Assembly: GCF_016755875.1 (NCBI RefSeq)
Contig: NZ_BNED01000005.1
Coordinates: 5,594,001 to 5,658,000 of the forward strand
Direction: 5' to 3'
DNA length: 64,000 nt
Source of the DNA: Streptomyces spororaveus
GTDB lineage: Bacteria; Actinomycetota; Actinomycetes; Streptomycetales; Streptomycetaceae
This document shows, in pieces, positions 8,229 through 20,300 of the stretch (position 1 is its first letter; every line of letters begins with the position of its first letter). The notes beneath the pieces were generated by a model. The model was not told where the DNA came from, searched no databases, and was given only the letters and a program-made list of their open reading frames with translations. The position numbers were made by a program, and so were the translations under genes.

Positions 8229-9161
8229 ATGAAGCGTTTAGCCACCGTCGCCCTGACCGCACTCGCCCCCGTCTCCTGGGGCTCGACCTACGCCGTGGCC
8301 ACCGAGCTGCTCCCGCCCGACCGGCCGCTGTTCACCGGGGTGATGCGGGCCCTGCCCGCCGGACTGCTGCTGACCGCACTGGCCCGCACCCTCCCCAAGG
8401 GCCAGTGGTGGTGGAAGTCCGCCGTCCTCGGCATCCTCAACATCGGCGCCTTCTTCCCGCTGCTGTTCCTCTCCGCCTACCGGCTCCCCGGCGGGGTCGC
8501 GGCCGTACTCGGCGCCGCCGGACCGCTGTTCGTCGTAGGACTGGCCGCGCTGGTCCTCGGGGAGCGGGCGAGCCTGCGTACCGTGCTCGCCGCCGTCGTC
8601 GGAGCGTTCGGCGTGAGCATGGTCGTCCTGACCGCCGAGGCCCGGCTCGACGCGGTCGGCATCGTCGCCGGTGTGATCTCGTCCGCCTCCATGGCCGCCG
8701 GCACCGTGATGACCAAGCGCTGGGGCCGCCCCGAGGGCGTGGGCCCGCTGGCGATGACCGGCTGGCAGCTCACCGCGGGCGGGCTCTTCATCATTCCCGT
8801 CGCCGCCCTCGTCGAGGGTGCCCCGCCCGCGCTCGACGGCAAGGCCTTCCTCGGCTACGGCTACATGATGCTGATCAACACCGGGATCGCGTACTGGCTC
8901 TGGTTCCGCGGCATCGGCGCCCTCAGCGCCACCTCGGTCACCCTGCTCGGCCCGCTCTCCCCCCTGACCGCCGCCGTCATCGGCTGGGCCGCCCTCGGGC
9001 AGGCGCTGTCGCCGGTCCAGCTCGTCGGGATGGCGATCGCCTTCGGGGCCACCGTCGCCGGTCAGCTGGCTGCCGCCCGCAGGCCCCAATCGTTCAGTTC
9101 TCCTGAAAAGAACGATCAGAACATTTCGATGGACCTGACGGATGAGGCAGTGCGACGGTAG
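8229..9161 (+). CDS. EamA/DMT-family transporter with a TTA codon
   Basis: 310 residues with ten predicted membrane helices in two EamA repeats (about 1-140 and 150-295), as in drug/metabolite exporters. AGGAG (8215-8219) lies nine bases before the ATG. The fourth codon (8238-8240) is TTA, the rare leucine codon that in Streptomyces needs the bldA tRNA. It was the only in-frame TTA I found in the window. Expression is therefore probably linked to development or late growth. The gene follows the MarR-controlled MFS gene by 59 bases and may share its transcript. Substrate is unknown; such proteins export amino acids, nucleosides or toxic metabolites. Confidence 0.9.
   Translation: MKRLATVALTALAPVSWGSTYAVATELLPPDRPLFTGVMRALPAGLLLTALARTLPKGQWWWKSAVLGILNIGAFFPLLFLSAYRLPGGVAAVLGAAGPLFVVGLAALVLGERASLRTVLAAVVGAFGVSMVVLTAEARLDAVGIVAGVISSASMAAGTVMTKRWGRPEGVGPLAMTGWQLTAGGLFIIPVAALVEGAPPALDGKAFLGYGYMMLINTGIAYWLWFRGIGALSATSVTLLGPLSPLTAAVIGWAALGQALSPVQLVGMAIAFGATVAGQLAAARRPQSFSSPEKNDQNISMDLTDEAVRR
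9089..9116. promoter_or_regulatory. Nested inverted repeats, possible operator
   Basis: ATCGTTC (9089-9095) pairs with GAACGAT (9110-9116). Inside it GTTCT pairs with AGAAC and TTCAG pairs with CTGAA. The site overlaps the 3' end of the first EamA gene, about 90 bases before the second. A LysR regulator gene downstream could bind here, but this is only inferred from position and the T-N11-A type spacing. Confidence 0.45.
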
Positions 9162-9202
9162 TCCACACACACCACCAGCCCACTCCGAGGAGCAGACCCA
9201 CA

Positions 9203-10132
9203 GTGGCCGTCATGGACCGCGTCCGTACCGTCTCGCAAGCCAAGCCCGGCAGCACGGGGAAGAAGGGTGCCGCCGGGCTCGGCGTACTCCTCGCCCTGCT
9301 CGCGACGGTCGTCTGGTCCGGCAGCTTCGTCGCCACCCGGGGCATGGCCGAGACCGTCCCGCCCGTCCAGGCGGTCTTCTGGCGCTGGATCATCGCCCTG
9401 CTCGCCGTCGCCCCCTTCGCCGCCCGCCAGGCCTGGCAGCAGCGGGAGCTGATCCGGCGGCACTTCGGCTTCATCGCCCTCGCCTCGCTGTTCGGCGTCG
9501 CCCTCTACAACACGCTCGTGCACCAGGCCGGACTGACCACCTCCGCCTCCAACATGGGCATGATCATGGCCGCCTCGCCGGTCATCATGGCGCTCTACGC
9601 CCGCCTCGGCGGCGAACGGCTCGGAGCCCGGCGGAGCTTCGGCATCCTCCTCGCCGCCCTCGGGGTGCTGCTGCTGGTCGGAGACGGCTCGATCGGCTTC
9701 GACTTCGGCGCCGGGGACCTGTGGATGTTCGCCGCCGCCCTCTCCTTCGCCACGTACAGCGCCCTGCTGCGGCGCAAGCCCGCCGAACTCGGCGGACTCG
9801 CCTTCCTGATCACCACCTTCGTGCTCGGCGCGCTGATGCTCGCCCCCGTCTACGCCGTCTCCGTCGCCGTCCAGGGCGGCTTCGAGGTCACCACCGGGAC
9901 CGTCGGACCGCTGCTGTACGTCGGGGTGTTCTCCTCCGCCGTCGCCTTCTTCGCCTGGAACAAGGCCGTCTCGATGATCGGTGCGGCGCGCGCCGGAGTC
10001 GTCTACTACCTCCAGCCGGTCTGCGTGGCCGGGCTCGGCTTCCTACTCCTGGGCGAGCGGACCGGACCGGCGCAGCTGCTCTGCATGGCGCTCATCCTCG
10101 GCGGAGTCGGGCTGGGGAGTGCCCGGCGGTAG
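9203..10132 (+). CDS. EamA/DMT-family transporter
   Basis: 309 residues. The GTG at 9203 is preceded by GAGGAG (9187-9192); an ATG three codons later is an alternative. About twenty residues of soluble N-terminus precede ten transmembrane helices in two EamA halves. Typical features are VVWSGSFVATRGMAE in helix 1 and the conserved ending VGVFSSAVAFFAWNKAV, YYLQPV and LGERTGPAQLLC in the second repeat. The product is an inner-membrane exporter of unknown substrate. It lies between another EamA gene and a LysR gene whose -10 box overlaps its stop codon. The separate inverted repeat upstream suggests control independent of the MFS promoter. Confidence 0.9.
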   Translation: MAVMDRVRTVSQAKPGSTGKKGAAGLGVLLALLATVVWSGSFVATRGMAETVPPVQAVFWRWIIALLAVAPFAARQAWQQRELIRRHFGFIALASLFGVALYNTLVHQAGLTTSASNMGMIMAASPVIMALYARLGGERLGARRSFGILLAALGVLLLVGDGSIGFDFGAGDLWMFAAALSFATYSALLRRKPAELGGLAFLITTFVLGALMLAPVYAVSVAVQGGFEVTTGTVGPLLYVGVFSSAVAFFAWNKAVSMIGAARAGVVYYLQPVCVAGLGFLLLGERTGPAQLLCMALILGGVGLGSARR

Positions 10133-10135
10133 GTT
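10130..10135 (+). promoter_or_regulatory. Candidate -10 box of the LysR gene
   Basis: TAGGTT ends seven bases before the ATG at 10143 and overlaps the TAG stop codon of the preceding gene. There is no Shine-Dalgarno sequence, so the transcript is probably leaderless. Confidence 0.5.
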
Positions 10136-10142
10136 CGGGCCC

Positions 10143-11042
10143 ATGACCGAGTGGGACATCAAGAAGCTGCGGATCCTGCGGACCCTCGCCGAACAGGGGA
10201 CCGTGACCAGGGCGGCCGAGGCGCTCCACATGACGCCCTCGGCCGTTTCGCAGCAACTGACGAACCTCGCCCGGCAACTGGGCGTGGTGCTGCTGGAGGC
10301 GGAGGGCCGCCGGGTGCGGCTCACCGACGCGGCCCACCTCGTCCTGCGGCACACGGAGGCGGTGTTCGCACAGCTGGAGCGGGCCGACGCGGAACTGGCC
10401 GGATACCTCGCCGGGGACACGGGCGAGGTGCGGGTGGGCGCCTTCTCCACGGCCGTACCGGCGCTCGTGGTCCCGGCGGTGGCCGCGCTGCGGCGGACCC
10501 ACCCCGGGGTGGAGGTCCGGGTCCGGGAGACGGAGGCCGCCGAAGCCTACGAGCTCCTGTCGGCCGGGGGCGTGGACCTGGCGCTGTCCCTCACGGCGCA
10601 CGCGCCGACCGCGCGCGACCCCCGGTTCACCCGGGTGGCGCTCATGGAGGACCCGCTGGACGTGGCGCTCCCGCCGGGCCATCCGCTGGCGGCCGCGGCC
10701 GATCTGCGGCTGGCGGACCTGTCCGGCGAACCGTGGATCTACGGGGGCAGCGGCCCCTGGTCGGAGATCGCCCGCTCCGCGTGCGAGGCGGCCGGCTTCG
10801 TCCCGGAACAGGCGCACTCGGCGTCCGGCTGGACCGCGATCCTGGCCATGGTCGAGGCGGGGATGGGGGTGGCGCTGGTCCCCCGGATGGTGTCGAGCCG
10901 CGCCTCGGGCGGGACGATCCGGGTCCTCACCCACGACCGTCCGACCCGGCACGTGATCGCGGCGGTCCGCCGGGGCGCCGAGTCCGCGCCCGCGCTGTCC
11001 CACGTGCTGACCGCCTTGCGCGCCGTCGCCGCCGGCCGCTGA
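10143..11042 (+). CDS. LysR-family transcriptional regulator
   Basis: 299 residues, the usual length for the family. The N-terminal winged helix-turn-helix (about 1-65) contains LRILRTLAEQGTVTRAAEALHM and SAVSQQLTNLARQLG, quoted in two parts, which match the LysR recognition-helix pattern. A linker helix (about 65-90) leads to a periplasmic-binding-protein-like effector domain starting at GEVRVGAFSTA, with the second subdomain near EPWIYGGSGPW and the usual GMGVALVPRM close. These regulators act as tetramers and bind a small co-inducer. The gene follows two transporter genes and may control the second of them; the inducer is unknown. Confidence 0.92.
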   Translation: MTEWDIKKLRILRTLAEQGTVTRAAEALHMTPSAVSQQLTNLARQLGVVLLEAEGRRVRLTDAAHLVLRHTEAVFAQLERADAELAGYLAGDTGEVRVGAFSTAVPALVVPAVAALRRTHPGVEVRVRETEAAEAYELLSAGGVDLALSLTAHAPTARDPRFTRVALMEDPLDVALPPGHPLAAAADLRLADLSGEPWIYGGSGPWSEIARSACEAAGFVPEQAHSASGWTAILAMVEAGMGVALVPRMVSSRASGGTIRVLTHDRPTRHVIAAVRRGAESAPALSHVLTALRAVAAGR

Positions 11043-11051
11043 CCGTACGTT

Positions 11052-11151
11052 CCCGGGGCTCCGCCCGGACCCGGTCCCCAAACGCCGGGCGGGCTGGAAA
11101 TCCAGCCCCGCCGGCGATTGGGGCGCGGGGTCCGGGGCGCAGCCCCGGCTG
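11052..11151. repeat. Composite intergenic hairpin element
   Basis: An inner 34-base near-palindrome (11083-11116, CGCCGG...CCGGCG, two mismatched positions) is flanked by outer arms that also pair (CCGGGGCT...CGCCCGGACC with GGTCCGGGGCGCAGCCCCGG). It fills the gap between the LysR gene and convergent pepN. Similar elements are common in Streptomyces between convergent genes and a related piece lies at 593-640. It probably ends transcription from both sides. Confidence 0.6.
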
Positions 11152-11163
11152 CGGTGCGAGCCG

Positions 11164-13749
11164 TCAGACCTGAGCGGCGGCGGCGTCCGCGGCCTGGGCC
11201 TTCAGCGCGCGCTCGACGCCCGCGCGGGACTCCGAGATCAGGCGGCGCAGGGCCGCGTTCGGCTCGGCCGAGGCCAGCCAGGCGTCCGTCGCGTCCAGGG
11301 TCTCCTGCGAGACCTGGAGCGCCGGGTAGAGGCCCACCGCGATCTGCTGGGCGATCTCGTGGCTGCGGGTCTCCCAGACGTCCTTGACCGCCGAGAAGAA
11401 CTTCCCGGTGTACGGGGCCAGCAGCTCGCGCTGGTCGGTCTGGACGAAGCCGCCGATCACCGCCTCCTGGACCGCGTTCGGCAGGTCGCCGGACTCGACC
11501 ACCGAGGCCCACGCCTCGGCCTTGGCCTCCGCCGTCGGGCGCGCCGCACGGGCGGTCGCCGCGTGGCGCTCGCCCGCCGCGGTGGCGTCCCGCTCCAGCT
11601 CCGCCGCGATGGCCGGCTCACCGGCGACGCCCGTCGCGACGAGCCGCTCCAGGAACGTCCAGCGCAGCTCGGTGTCGACGGCCAGGCCCTCGATCTCCGC
11701 CGCGCCGTCCAGCAGCGCCGACAGGTAGGTCAGCTGCCCCTCGGTGCGGGCGGTGGCCGCGAAGGCCCGCGCCCACGCCAGCTGGTGGTCGCCCGCCGGC
11801 TCGGCGCCGCGCAGGTGCTCCAGGGTGGCCTCGGTCCAGGCCGCCAGGCCCTGCTCCCGCCACGCCGGGTCGGCGTACAGGTCGATGGCCAGCTTCACCT
11901 GGCGGTGCAGCGACTGGACCACGCCGATGTCGGACTCCTTGCCGATGCCCGAGAGGACCAGCGAGAGGTAGTCGCGGGTGGCGAGCTCGCCGTCACGCGT
12001 CATGTCCCAGGCCGAGGCCCAGCACAGGGCGCGCGGCAGGGACTCCGTGAAGTCGCCGATGTGCGCGGTGACGACGGCCAGGGACTCCTCGTCCAAGCGG
12101 ACCTTCGCGTACGACAGGTCGTCGTCGTTCAGCAGGAAGACCGCCGGACGGGTGCGGCCGACCAGCTCCGGCACCGTGGTCAGCGCGCCGTCGATGTCCA
12201 GCTCGATCCGGTCGGTGCGCACGAGGGCGCCGTCCTGGAGCTCGTACAGGCCGACCGCGATGCGGTGCGGGCGCAGGGTGGACTCGCCCTTGGCGCCGGC
12301 GGGCAGCGCGGGCGCCTCCTGGCGGATGCCGAAGGCGGTGATCACGCCGTTCGCGTCGGTGGTGACCTCGGGGCGCAGGACGTTGATGCCGGCCGTCTCC
12401 AGCCATGCCTTCGACCAGGCGGTCAGGTCGCGGCCGGAGGTCTCCTCCAGGGCGCCGAGCAGGTCCGACAGGCGCGTGTTCCCGAACGCGTGCGCCTTGA
12501 AGTACGCCTGCACGCCCTTGAAGAAGGCGTCCATGCCGACGTAGGCGACGAGCTGCTTGAGGACCGAGGCGCCCTTGGCGTAGGTGATGCCGTCGAAGTT
12601 GACCATGACGTCGTCGAGGTCACGGATGTCCGCCATGATCGGGTGCGTGGAAGGCAGCTGGTCCTGCCGGTACGCCCAGGTCTTCATGGAGTTGGCGAAG
12701 GTGGTCCACGCGTGCGGCCACTTCGAGCCCTCACCGTAGGCCTGGCAGGCGATCGAGGTGTACGTCGCGAACGACTCGTTCAGCCACAGGTCGTTCCACC
12801 ACTCCATGGTGACCAGGTCGCCGAACCACATGTGCGCGAGCTCGTGGAGGATGGTCTCCGCGCGCACCTCGTAGGCCGCGTCCGTCACCTTCGAGCGGAA
12901 GACGTACTGGTCGCGGATGGTGACCGCGCCCGCGTTCTCCATCGCGCCCGCGTTGAACTCCGGGACGAAGAGCTGGTCGTACTTGGCGAACGGGTAGTCG
13001 TAGGCGAACTTCTCCTGGAACCAGTCGAAGCCCTGCCGGGTCACGTCGAAGATCGCGTCCGCGTCGAGGAACTCGGCGAGCGAGGGCCGGCAGTAGATGC
13101 CGAGCGGCACGGACTGCCCGTTCGGGCCCTCGTAGGAGCTGTGCACCGCGTGGTACGGACCGACGATCAGCGCGGTGATGTACGAGGAGATGCGCGGGGT
13201 CGGCTCGAAGCGCCAGACGTTGTCCTTGACGTCCGCGGCGTCCGGCGTCGGCGAGTTCGAGATGACGGTCCAGCCCTCGGGGGCCGTCACGGTGAACTGG
13301 AACGTCGCCTTCAGGTCGGGCTGCTCGAAGCTGGCGAAGACCCGCCGCGCGTCCGGCACCTCGAACTGGGTGTAGAGGTAGGCCTGCTGGTCGACCGGGT
13401 CGACGAAGCGGTGGAGGCCCTCACCGGTGTTCGTGTAGGCGCAGTCCGCCACGACGCGGAGCTCGTTGGCCCCGGCCGCCAGGTCGCTCAGGGCGATCCG
13501 GGAGTCGTGGAAGACGGCCGCGACGTCGAGCGACCTGCCGTTGAGGACGACCTCGTGCACGGTCGGCGCGACCAGGTCGATGAAAGTCTCGCTCCCGGTC
13601 CCGGCCGACTGGAAGCGCACGGTGGTCACGGACGGGTAGGTGCCACCCTCCTGCGCGCCGCTGAGATCGAGTTCGATCTCGTAGGAGTCGACGGACAGCA
13701 GCTTGGCCCGCTGCTGAGCCTCTTCACGGGTGAGATTCGTGCCTGGCAC
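11164..13749 (-). CDS. pepN: Aminopeptidase N (M1 zinc metallopeptidase)
   Basis: 861 residues from the GTG at 13749, which follows AAGGAG and begins VPGTNLTREEAQQRA; longer in-frame starts are not supported. PepN removes N-terminal residues from peptides in the cytoplasm. The N-terminal beta-sandwich domain is followed by the catalytic domain with GAMENAGAV, the substrate-recognition GxMEN motif, and HELAHMWFGDL plus NESFATY, giving the HExxH-x18-E zinc site. The C-terminal ERAP1-like helical domain makes up the last third. A second PepN is encoded at 23603-26161, about 9.9 kb away, with the same layout; this copy is the closer in its N-terminus to the Streptomyces lividans enzyme as I remember it. 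Confidence 0.95.
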   Translation of the reverse strand: MPGTNLTREEAQQRAKLLSVDSYEIELDLSGAQEGGTYPSVTTVRFQSAGTGSETFIDLVAPTVHEVVLNGRSLDVAAVFHDSRIALSDLAAGANELRVVADCAYTNTGEGLHRFVDPVDQQAYLYTQFEVPDARRVFASFEQPDLKATFQFTVTAPEGWTVISNSPTPDAADVKDNVWRFEPTPRISSYITALIVGPYHAVHSSYEGPNGQSVPLGIYCRPSLAEFLDADAIFDVTRQGFDWFQEKFAYDYPFAKYDQLFVPEFNAGAMENAGAVTIRDQYVFRSKVTDAAYEVRAETILHELAHMWFGDLVTMEWWNDLWLNESFATYTSIACQAYGEGSKWPHAWTTFANSMKTWAYRQDQLPSTHPIMADIRDLDDVMVNFDGITYAKGASVLKQLVAYVGMDAFFKGVQAYFKAHAFGNTRLSDLLGALEETSGRDLTAWSKAWLETAGINVLRPEVTTDANGVITAFGIRQEAPALPAGAKGESTLRPHRIAVGLYELQDGALVRTDRIELDIDGALTTVPELVGRTRPAVFLLNDDDLSYAKVRLDEESLAVVTAHIGDFTESLPRALCWASAWDMTRDGELATRDYLSLVLSGIGKESDIGVVQSLHRQVKLAIDLYADPAWREQGLAAWTEATLEHLRGAEPAGDHQLAWARAFAATARTEGQLTYLSALLDGAAEIEGLAVDTELRWTFLERLVATGVAGEPAIAAELERDATAAGERHAATARAARPTAEAKAEAWASVVESGDLPNAVQEAVIGGFVQTDQRELLAPYTGKFFSAVKDVWETRSHEIAQQIAVGLYPALQVSQETLDATDAWLASAEPNAALRRLISESRAGVERALKAQAADAAAAQV

Positions 13750-13888
13750 GCGTTCATCTCCTTCGATGGTGACGTTGCCCGGCCATCCTGCCATCCGGAC
13801 ACCGCCACCGCCTCGGACTAATCCACAGGCGAACGCGACGTCGCAAACCTGCCGGACAGCGGTGGCCGTCCCCGGCACGCTGGTGGCC

Positions 13889-14389
13889 ATGACCAGCAGA
13901 TACCGGGCGAGGCCCATCGAGGAGACGGCGCTCCAGGAGCTCCGCGTACGCGACGACGCGGGACGCGACTGCGTCCCCTTCACCGACGGGGAGGGCGGGG
14001 CGCCACTGCGGTGCTGCCTGCGGACCAGCGCGGCGGGGGAGCGGATCGCGCTCGTCTCGTACGCGCCGCTGCGCCGCTGGGCGGCGCGGGCCGGGGCCGA
14101 TCCCGGCGCCTACGACGAGCAGGGCCCCGTCTTCATCCACGCCGGGACCTGCGCCGGGCCGGACACGGCCGGCGGATACCCCTTCGCCCGGGCCGGGGTG
14201 CTGCGCACCGCCCGGCGCTACGACGCCCGCGGGCACATCCTCGGAGGGCGGGTCCTGGACCTCGGGGAGGATCCCGAGGGGGTGATCGAGCGGGCCCTGT
14301 CCGACGCCTTCGCCGAGCCCGAAGTGGCCCTCGTACACGTCCGCGCCGCCGAGTTCGGCTGCTTCCAGTTCGAGGTGCGCAGGCCCTGA
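13889..14389 (+). CDS. DUF1203 domain protein
   Basis: 166 residues starting MTSRYRARPIEE; the frame is open further upstream but the homologous region begins here. The sequence matches the DUF1203 pattern: CCLRTSAAGERIALVSYAPL, GPVFIHAGTC, YPFARAGVLRTARRYDARG and a C-terminal VRAAEFGCFQFEV. It looks like a small soluble cytoplasmic alpha/beta protein without a signal peptide. The family has no established activity. The gene is divergent from pepN with 139 bases between them and convergent with asd, and it has no operon partner here. Confidence 0.8.
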   Translation: MTSRYRARPIEETALQELRVRDDAGRDCVPFTDGEGGAPLRCCLRTSAAGERIALVSYAPLRRWAARAGADPGAYDEQGPVFIHAGTCAGPDTAGGYPFARAGVLRTARRYDARGHILGGRVLDLGEDPEGVIERALSDAFAEPEVALVHVRAAEFGCFQFEVRRP

Positions 14390-14394
14390 CGCGC

Positions 14395-14430
14395 CGGGAG
14401 GGCGGACGCCGTGCGGCGCCCGCCCTCCCG
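14395..14430. terminator. Bidirectional hairpin
   Basis: CGGGAGGGCGGACGCCG (14395-14411) pairs with CGGCGCCCGCCCTCCCG (14414-14430) with one mismatch. It separates the convergent DUF1203 and asd genes. Confidence 0.75.
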
Positions 14431-14448
14431 TTCGCGCCGGAGGCGTGA

Positions 14449-17221
<2,773 letters not shown>

Positions 17222-17262
17222 GACCGAGGGGGAGGAGCCGGGGGGACGGTCCGGGGGAACGG

Positions 17263-17302
17263 CCCGAGGGGGCGGTGCTCGTCAGAGCGCCGCCCCCTCG
17301 GG
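17263..17302. terminator. Bidirectional hairpin
   Basis: CCCGAGGGGGCGGTGCTC (17263-17280) pairs with GAGCGCCGCCCCCTCGGG (17285-17302), one wobble pair, four-base loop. It separates the convergent M28 and S8 peptidase genes and is followed on the plus strand by a short T-containing stretch. Confidence 0.8.
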
Positions 17303-17319
17303 TTTCGTTGCGGAAGGTG

Positions 17320-20300
17320 CTACGGGAGGACCTTCTCGATCTGCACGCTGCCGGTGCCGGCGGCGGTGCCGCGGGCGTTGAGCAGCTGGACCTGGCCGAA
17401 GAACTGCCGGCCCTCGGGGGCCGCGCTGTTGACCAGGACGTTCGCCGAGACCTGCGCGGTGGCGCCGGTGGCGAGGTTCACCGCGGCGGCCTCGTCGACC
17501 TGGACGGAGCCCAGGGCGGCCGAGAAGAACACGTCGCGGTAGTCGTACGTGGTGGAGCCGGACGGGATCGCGTAGCCGATCACCTTGAAGGTGTAGGTGC
17601 CCGCGGCCGGGTTCACCAGGCTCACGGCCTCCTCGGAGTCGCCGTCGGCGGACGAGCCGACCTTGACGCCGTCCTTGTAGACCTCAAGGTCGAGGTCGGC
17701 GCCCGTGTCGGACGTCTTGCCGATGGCGATGTCGAGGCGGGAGACGCCCTCGCCGATGGCGACCTCGGTGGTCTGGGTCTCACCGGTGGCGATGGTCGGC
17801 TTGGCGACCTTCGCCGAGCCGAGCGGGCCGCCCTTGAGCTTGCCGCCGGAGATGGCCGCGGCGTCGTTCTTGATGCTCCACTGGACCGGCGCCGGGGTGC
17901 CCTGCTTGACCTCGGGCAGGACCTTGACCGCGGGGTCGAAGGCCGCGCCGAGCACGGACACGTCCAGCTTGAACGGGTTGTCCAGCAGCGGCGACGTACG
18001 GCGCGACTCGACCTCGATCTCCCAGACGCCCGGCTGCGGGTCGGCGTAGGAGCGAAGGTCGGGACGGCAGGTGTTCGCCGGGTTGTTGTAGTTCGGGTAG
18101 CACTGCGTCGTCGCGCTGTCCTCGACACCCAGACCGTACGGGTGGATCGAGATGAAGCGGGTCTGGCTGCCCGGCTTCAGACCACCGAGGGCGACCTCAA
18201 GGGTCTTGGCGCCCTGCGGGACGGTGACGAAGTACGACTTGTGGCTGTTGCGCTGCACCGAGGAGGTGTCCGACATCGTGAACGAGGGCTTCGCCAGCGG
18301 GGTCGAGGCGACGACCGTGGCCAGGATCTGCTTGTCGATGCCCTCGGTGGTCTCGTCGTCCAGTTGCAGGATGCCGCTGTGGACGCCGGCCGACTTGGCG
18401 TTGGCCTCGACCTTGATGGTGACGGGCTTGTTCAGCGGCAGGGTGACGTAGTCGTAGCCGCCGACGACCTTGAAGGTGCCGTCGTTGTTGCGCCAGGTCA
18501 GGTCGTGCCGGGTGCCGTACTTGACGCCCGTGGTGCGGGTGACGACGACGTCGTAGACCTTCTTCTGGCCGACCTTGAGGCCGCCCTCGCGGTCGTAGAG
18601 GCCGGTGCCGAAGCCCGGGGTCTTCAGGAACTGGTCGATCGCGGTGTCGACCGGCGCCTTGACGGTGAACTCGTTCGCCTTGGCGTCGCGCTGGATGGAC
18701 TCCCACGCAGCGGGGACGTCGATCAGACCGGCGCCCTGGGCGTGCGCCGGGACGTCGGCGATCTTCTTCGCGGAGCTGGTGACCGCGACCCGCAGGGCGG
18801 CCGGGGTCAGCTTGATGTTGTGCTGCTTCGCGGCCGAGATCAGCAGGGCGCCGGCGCCCGCCGCCTGCGGCGAGGACATCGAGGTGCCCTGGAGCATGCC
18901 GTAACCGGCGGGCAGGGTGTAGCCCGCCTCGGCGACCGGGGCGCCGGGCAGCCAGGTCTGGATGGTGTTGATGGCCGCGCCGGGGGCGGTGATGGTCGGC
19001 GTGAACCCGCCGTCCTCACGCGGACCGCGCGAGGAGAAGGGGAACATGTTGTACTTCTTGGTCACTCCGGAGCCGTAGTTGGCGGCCCAGGTCTCCTTGG
19101 AGACCGCGGCACCCACGGAGATGACCTTGTCCGCGAGACCGGGGTCGCCGATGGTGTTGACGCCGGGACCCTCGTTGCCCGCCGAGATGACGAGCTGGAC
19201 ACCGTAGGTGTCGATGAGGTTCTTGTAGAGCTCGGAGCGCGCGTTGTTGCCGTCGTTCAGCGCCGGGAGGCCGCCGATCGACATGTTGACGATGTCGACG
19301 CCGCGGTTGACGACGAGGTCGATCATGCCCTCGGTCAGCGCGATGTTGGTGCAGCCGCCCGACCAGGAGCAGGCGCGCGAGGAGACGAGCTTGGCGCCGG
19401 GCGCCTCGCCGTTCATCGCGCCGCCGAACAGGCCGTGGGCGGCGGTGATGCCCGCGACGTGCGTGCCGTGCTCGGACTCGATGATGCCGACGTTGACGAA
19501 GTCGGCCTTCTTGCCGACCCAGTCACCGCCCAGCGGGTCCATCGGGACGTCCTTGCGGATCTCGATCACGAACGGGATGCGCTCGGCGACGTCGGTCGCC
19601 GGGTTGTCCGTGCCGAAGTAGCCGATCTGGTAGCCGTCCTTGTACGGCTTCATCGGCTCGTTGTTCGTGAAGTCGCCGTCCTGGTCGGTGTCGACGCGGA
19701 CGGTGCCGGCCGCCGCGTCGTAGAGCATGCCGAACCGGTCGGTGGTGTCCCCGTCGCGGTTGACGTCGCCCTTCATGTCGCCGGTGGCGGTGATCGACTC
19801 GCTGAAGCGGCTCCACTGGAAGCTGCCCTCGGGAGCCTTCCAGCTCTGGCCGCCCGCGGAGAAGGTGCCGCCGGCGGAGGTGACCGGGGTGATCTGGGCG
19901 CGCCAGGTGGCGTCGTTGTCCGTGATCGGGTCGGTCGCCGTGACCCAGTCGACGATCTTGCGCTCGCCGGTGGTGGTCTTCTGCAGGGCCGGGTGACCGA
20001 GGTCGATGCCCGAGTCCATGATGCCGATGGTGACGCCGCGGCCGTCGGCCTGCGGGTTGTTCTTCACGAAGTCGACCGCACCGGTCTCGAAGGACGGGTT
20101 GTACGGGTTCTTCGCGGGGGTGTTCTTGTCCGGCGCCGGGTAGGTCTCGGCGGCGGTCTTCTTGACCGCGCCGGCCGACCGGTCGGCGTCGGGGCGCGGG
20201 TCCGGCAGCTGGATCTCGTGCCGCAGGTCGATGCCGTGCACCGAGGACAGCTTGGCGGCCGCCTTCAGCGCGGCGTCCGCCTTGCCGGTGGGCAGGGTGG

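Noticed and set aside
6250..11042. Antibiotic biosynthetic cluster around the transporters
   Set aside because: Only exporters and regulators are present; no synthase, tailoring enzyme or carrier protein is seen.
11359..13821. 820-codon plus-strand frame opposite pepN
   Set aside because: It mirrors PepN codons and has no motif. The minus strand has the complete zinc aminopeptidase signature.
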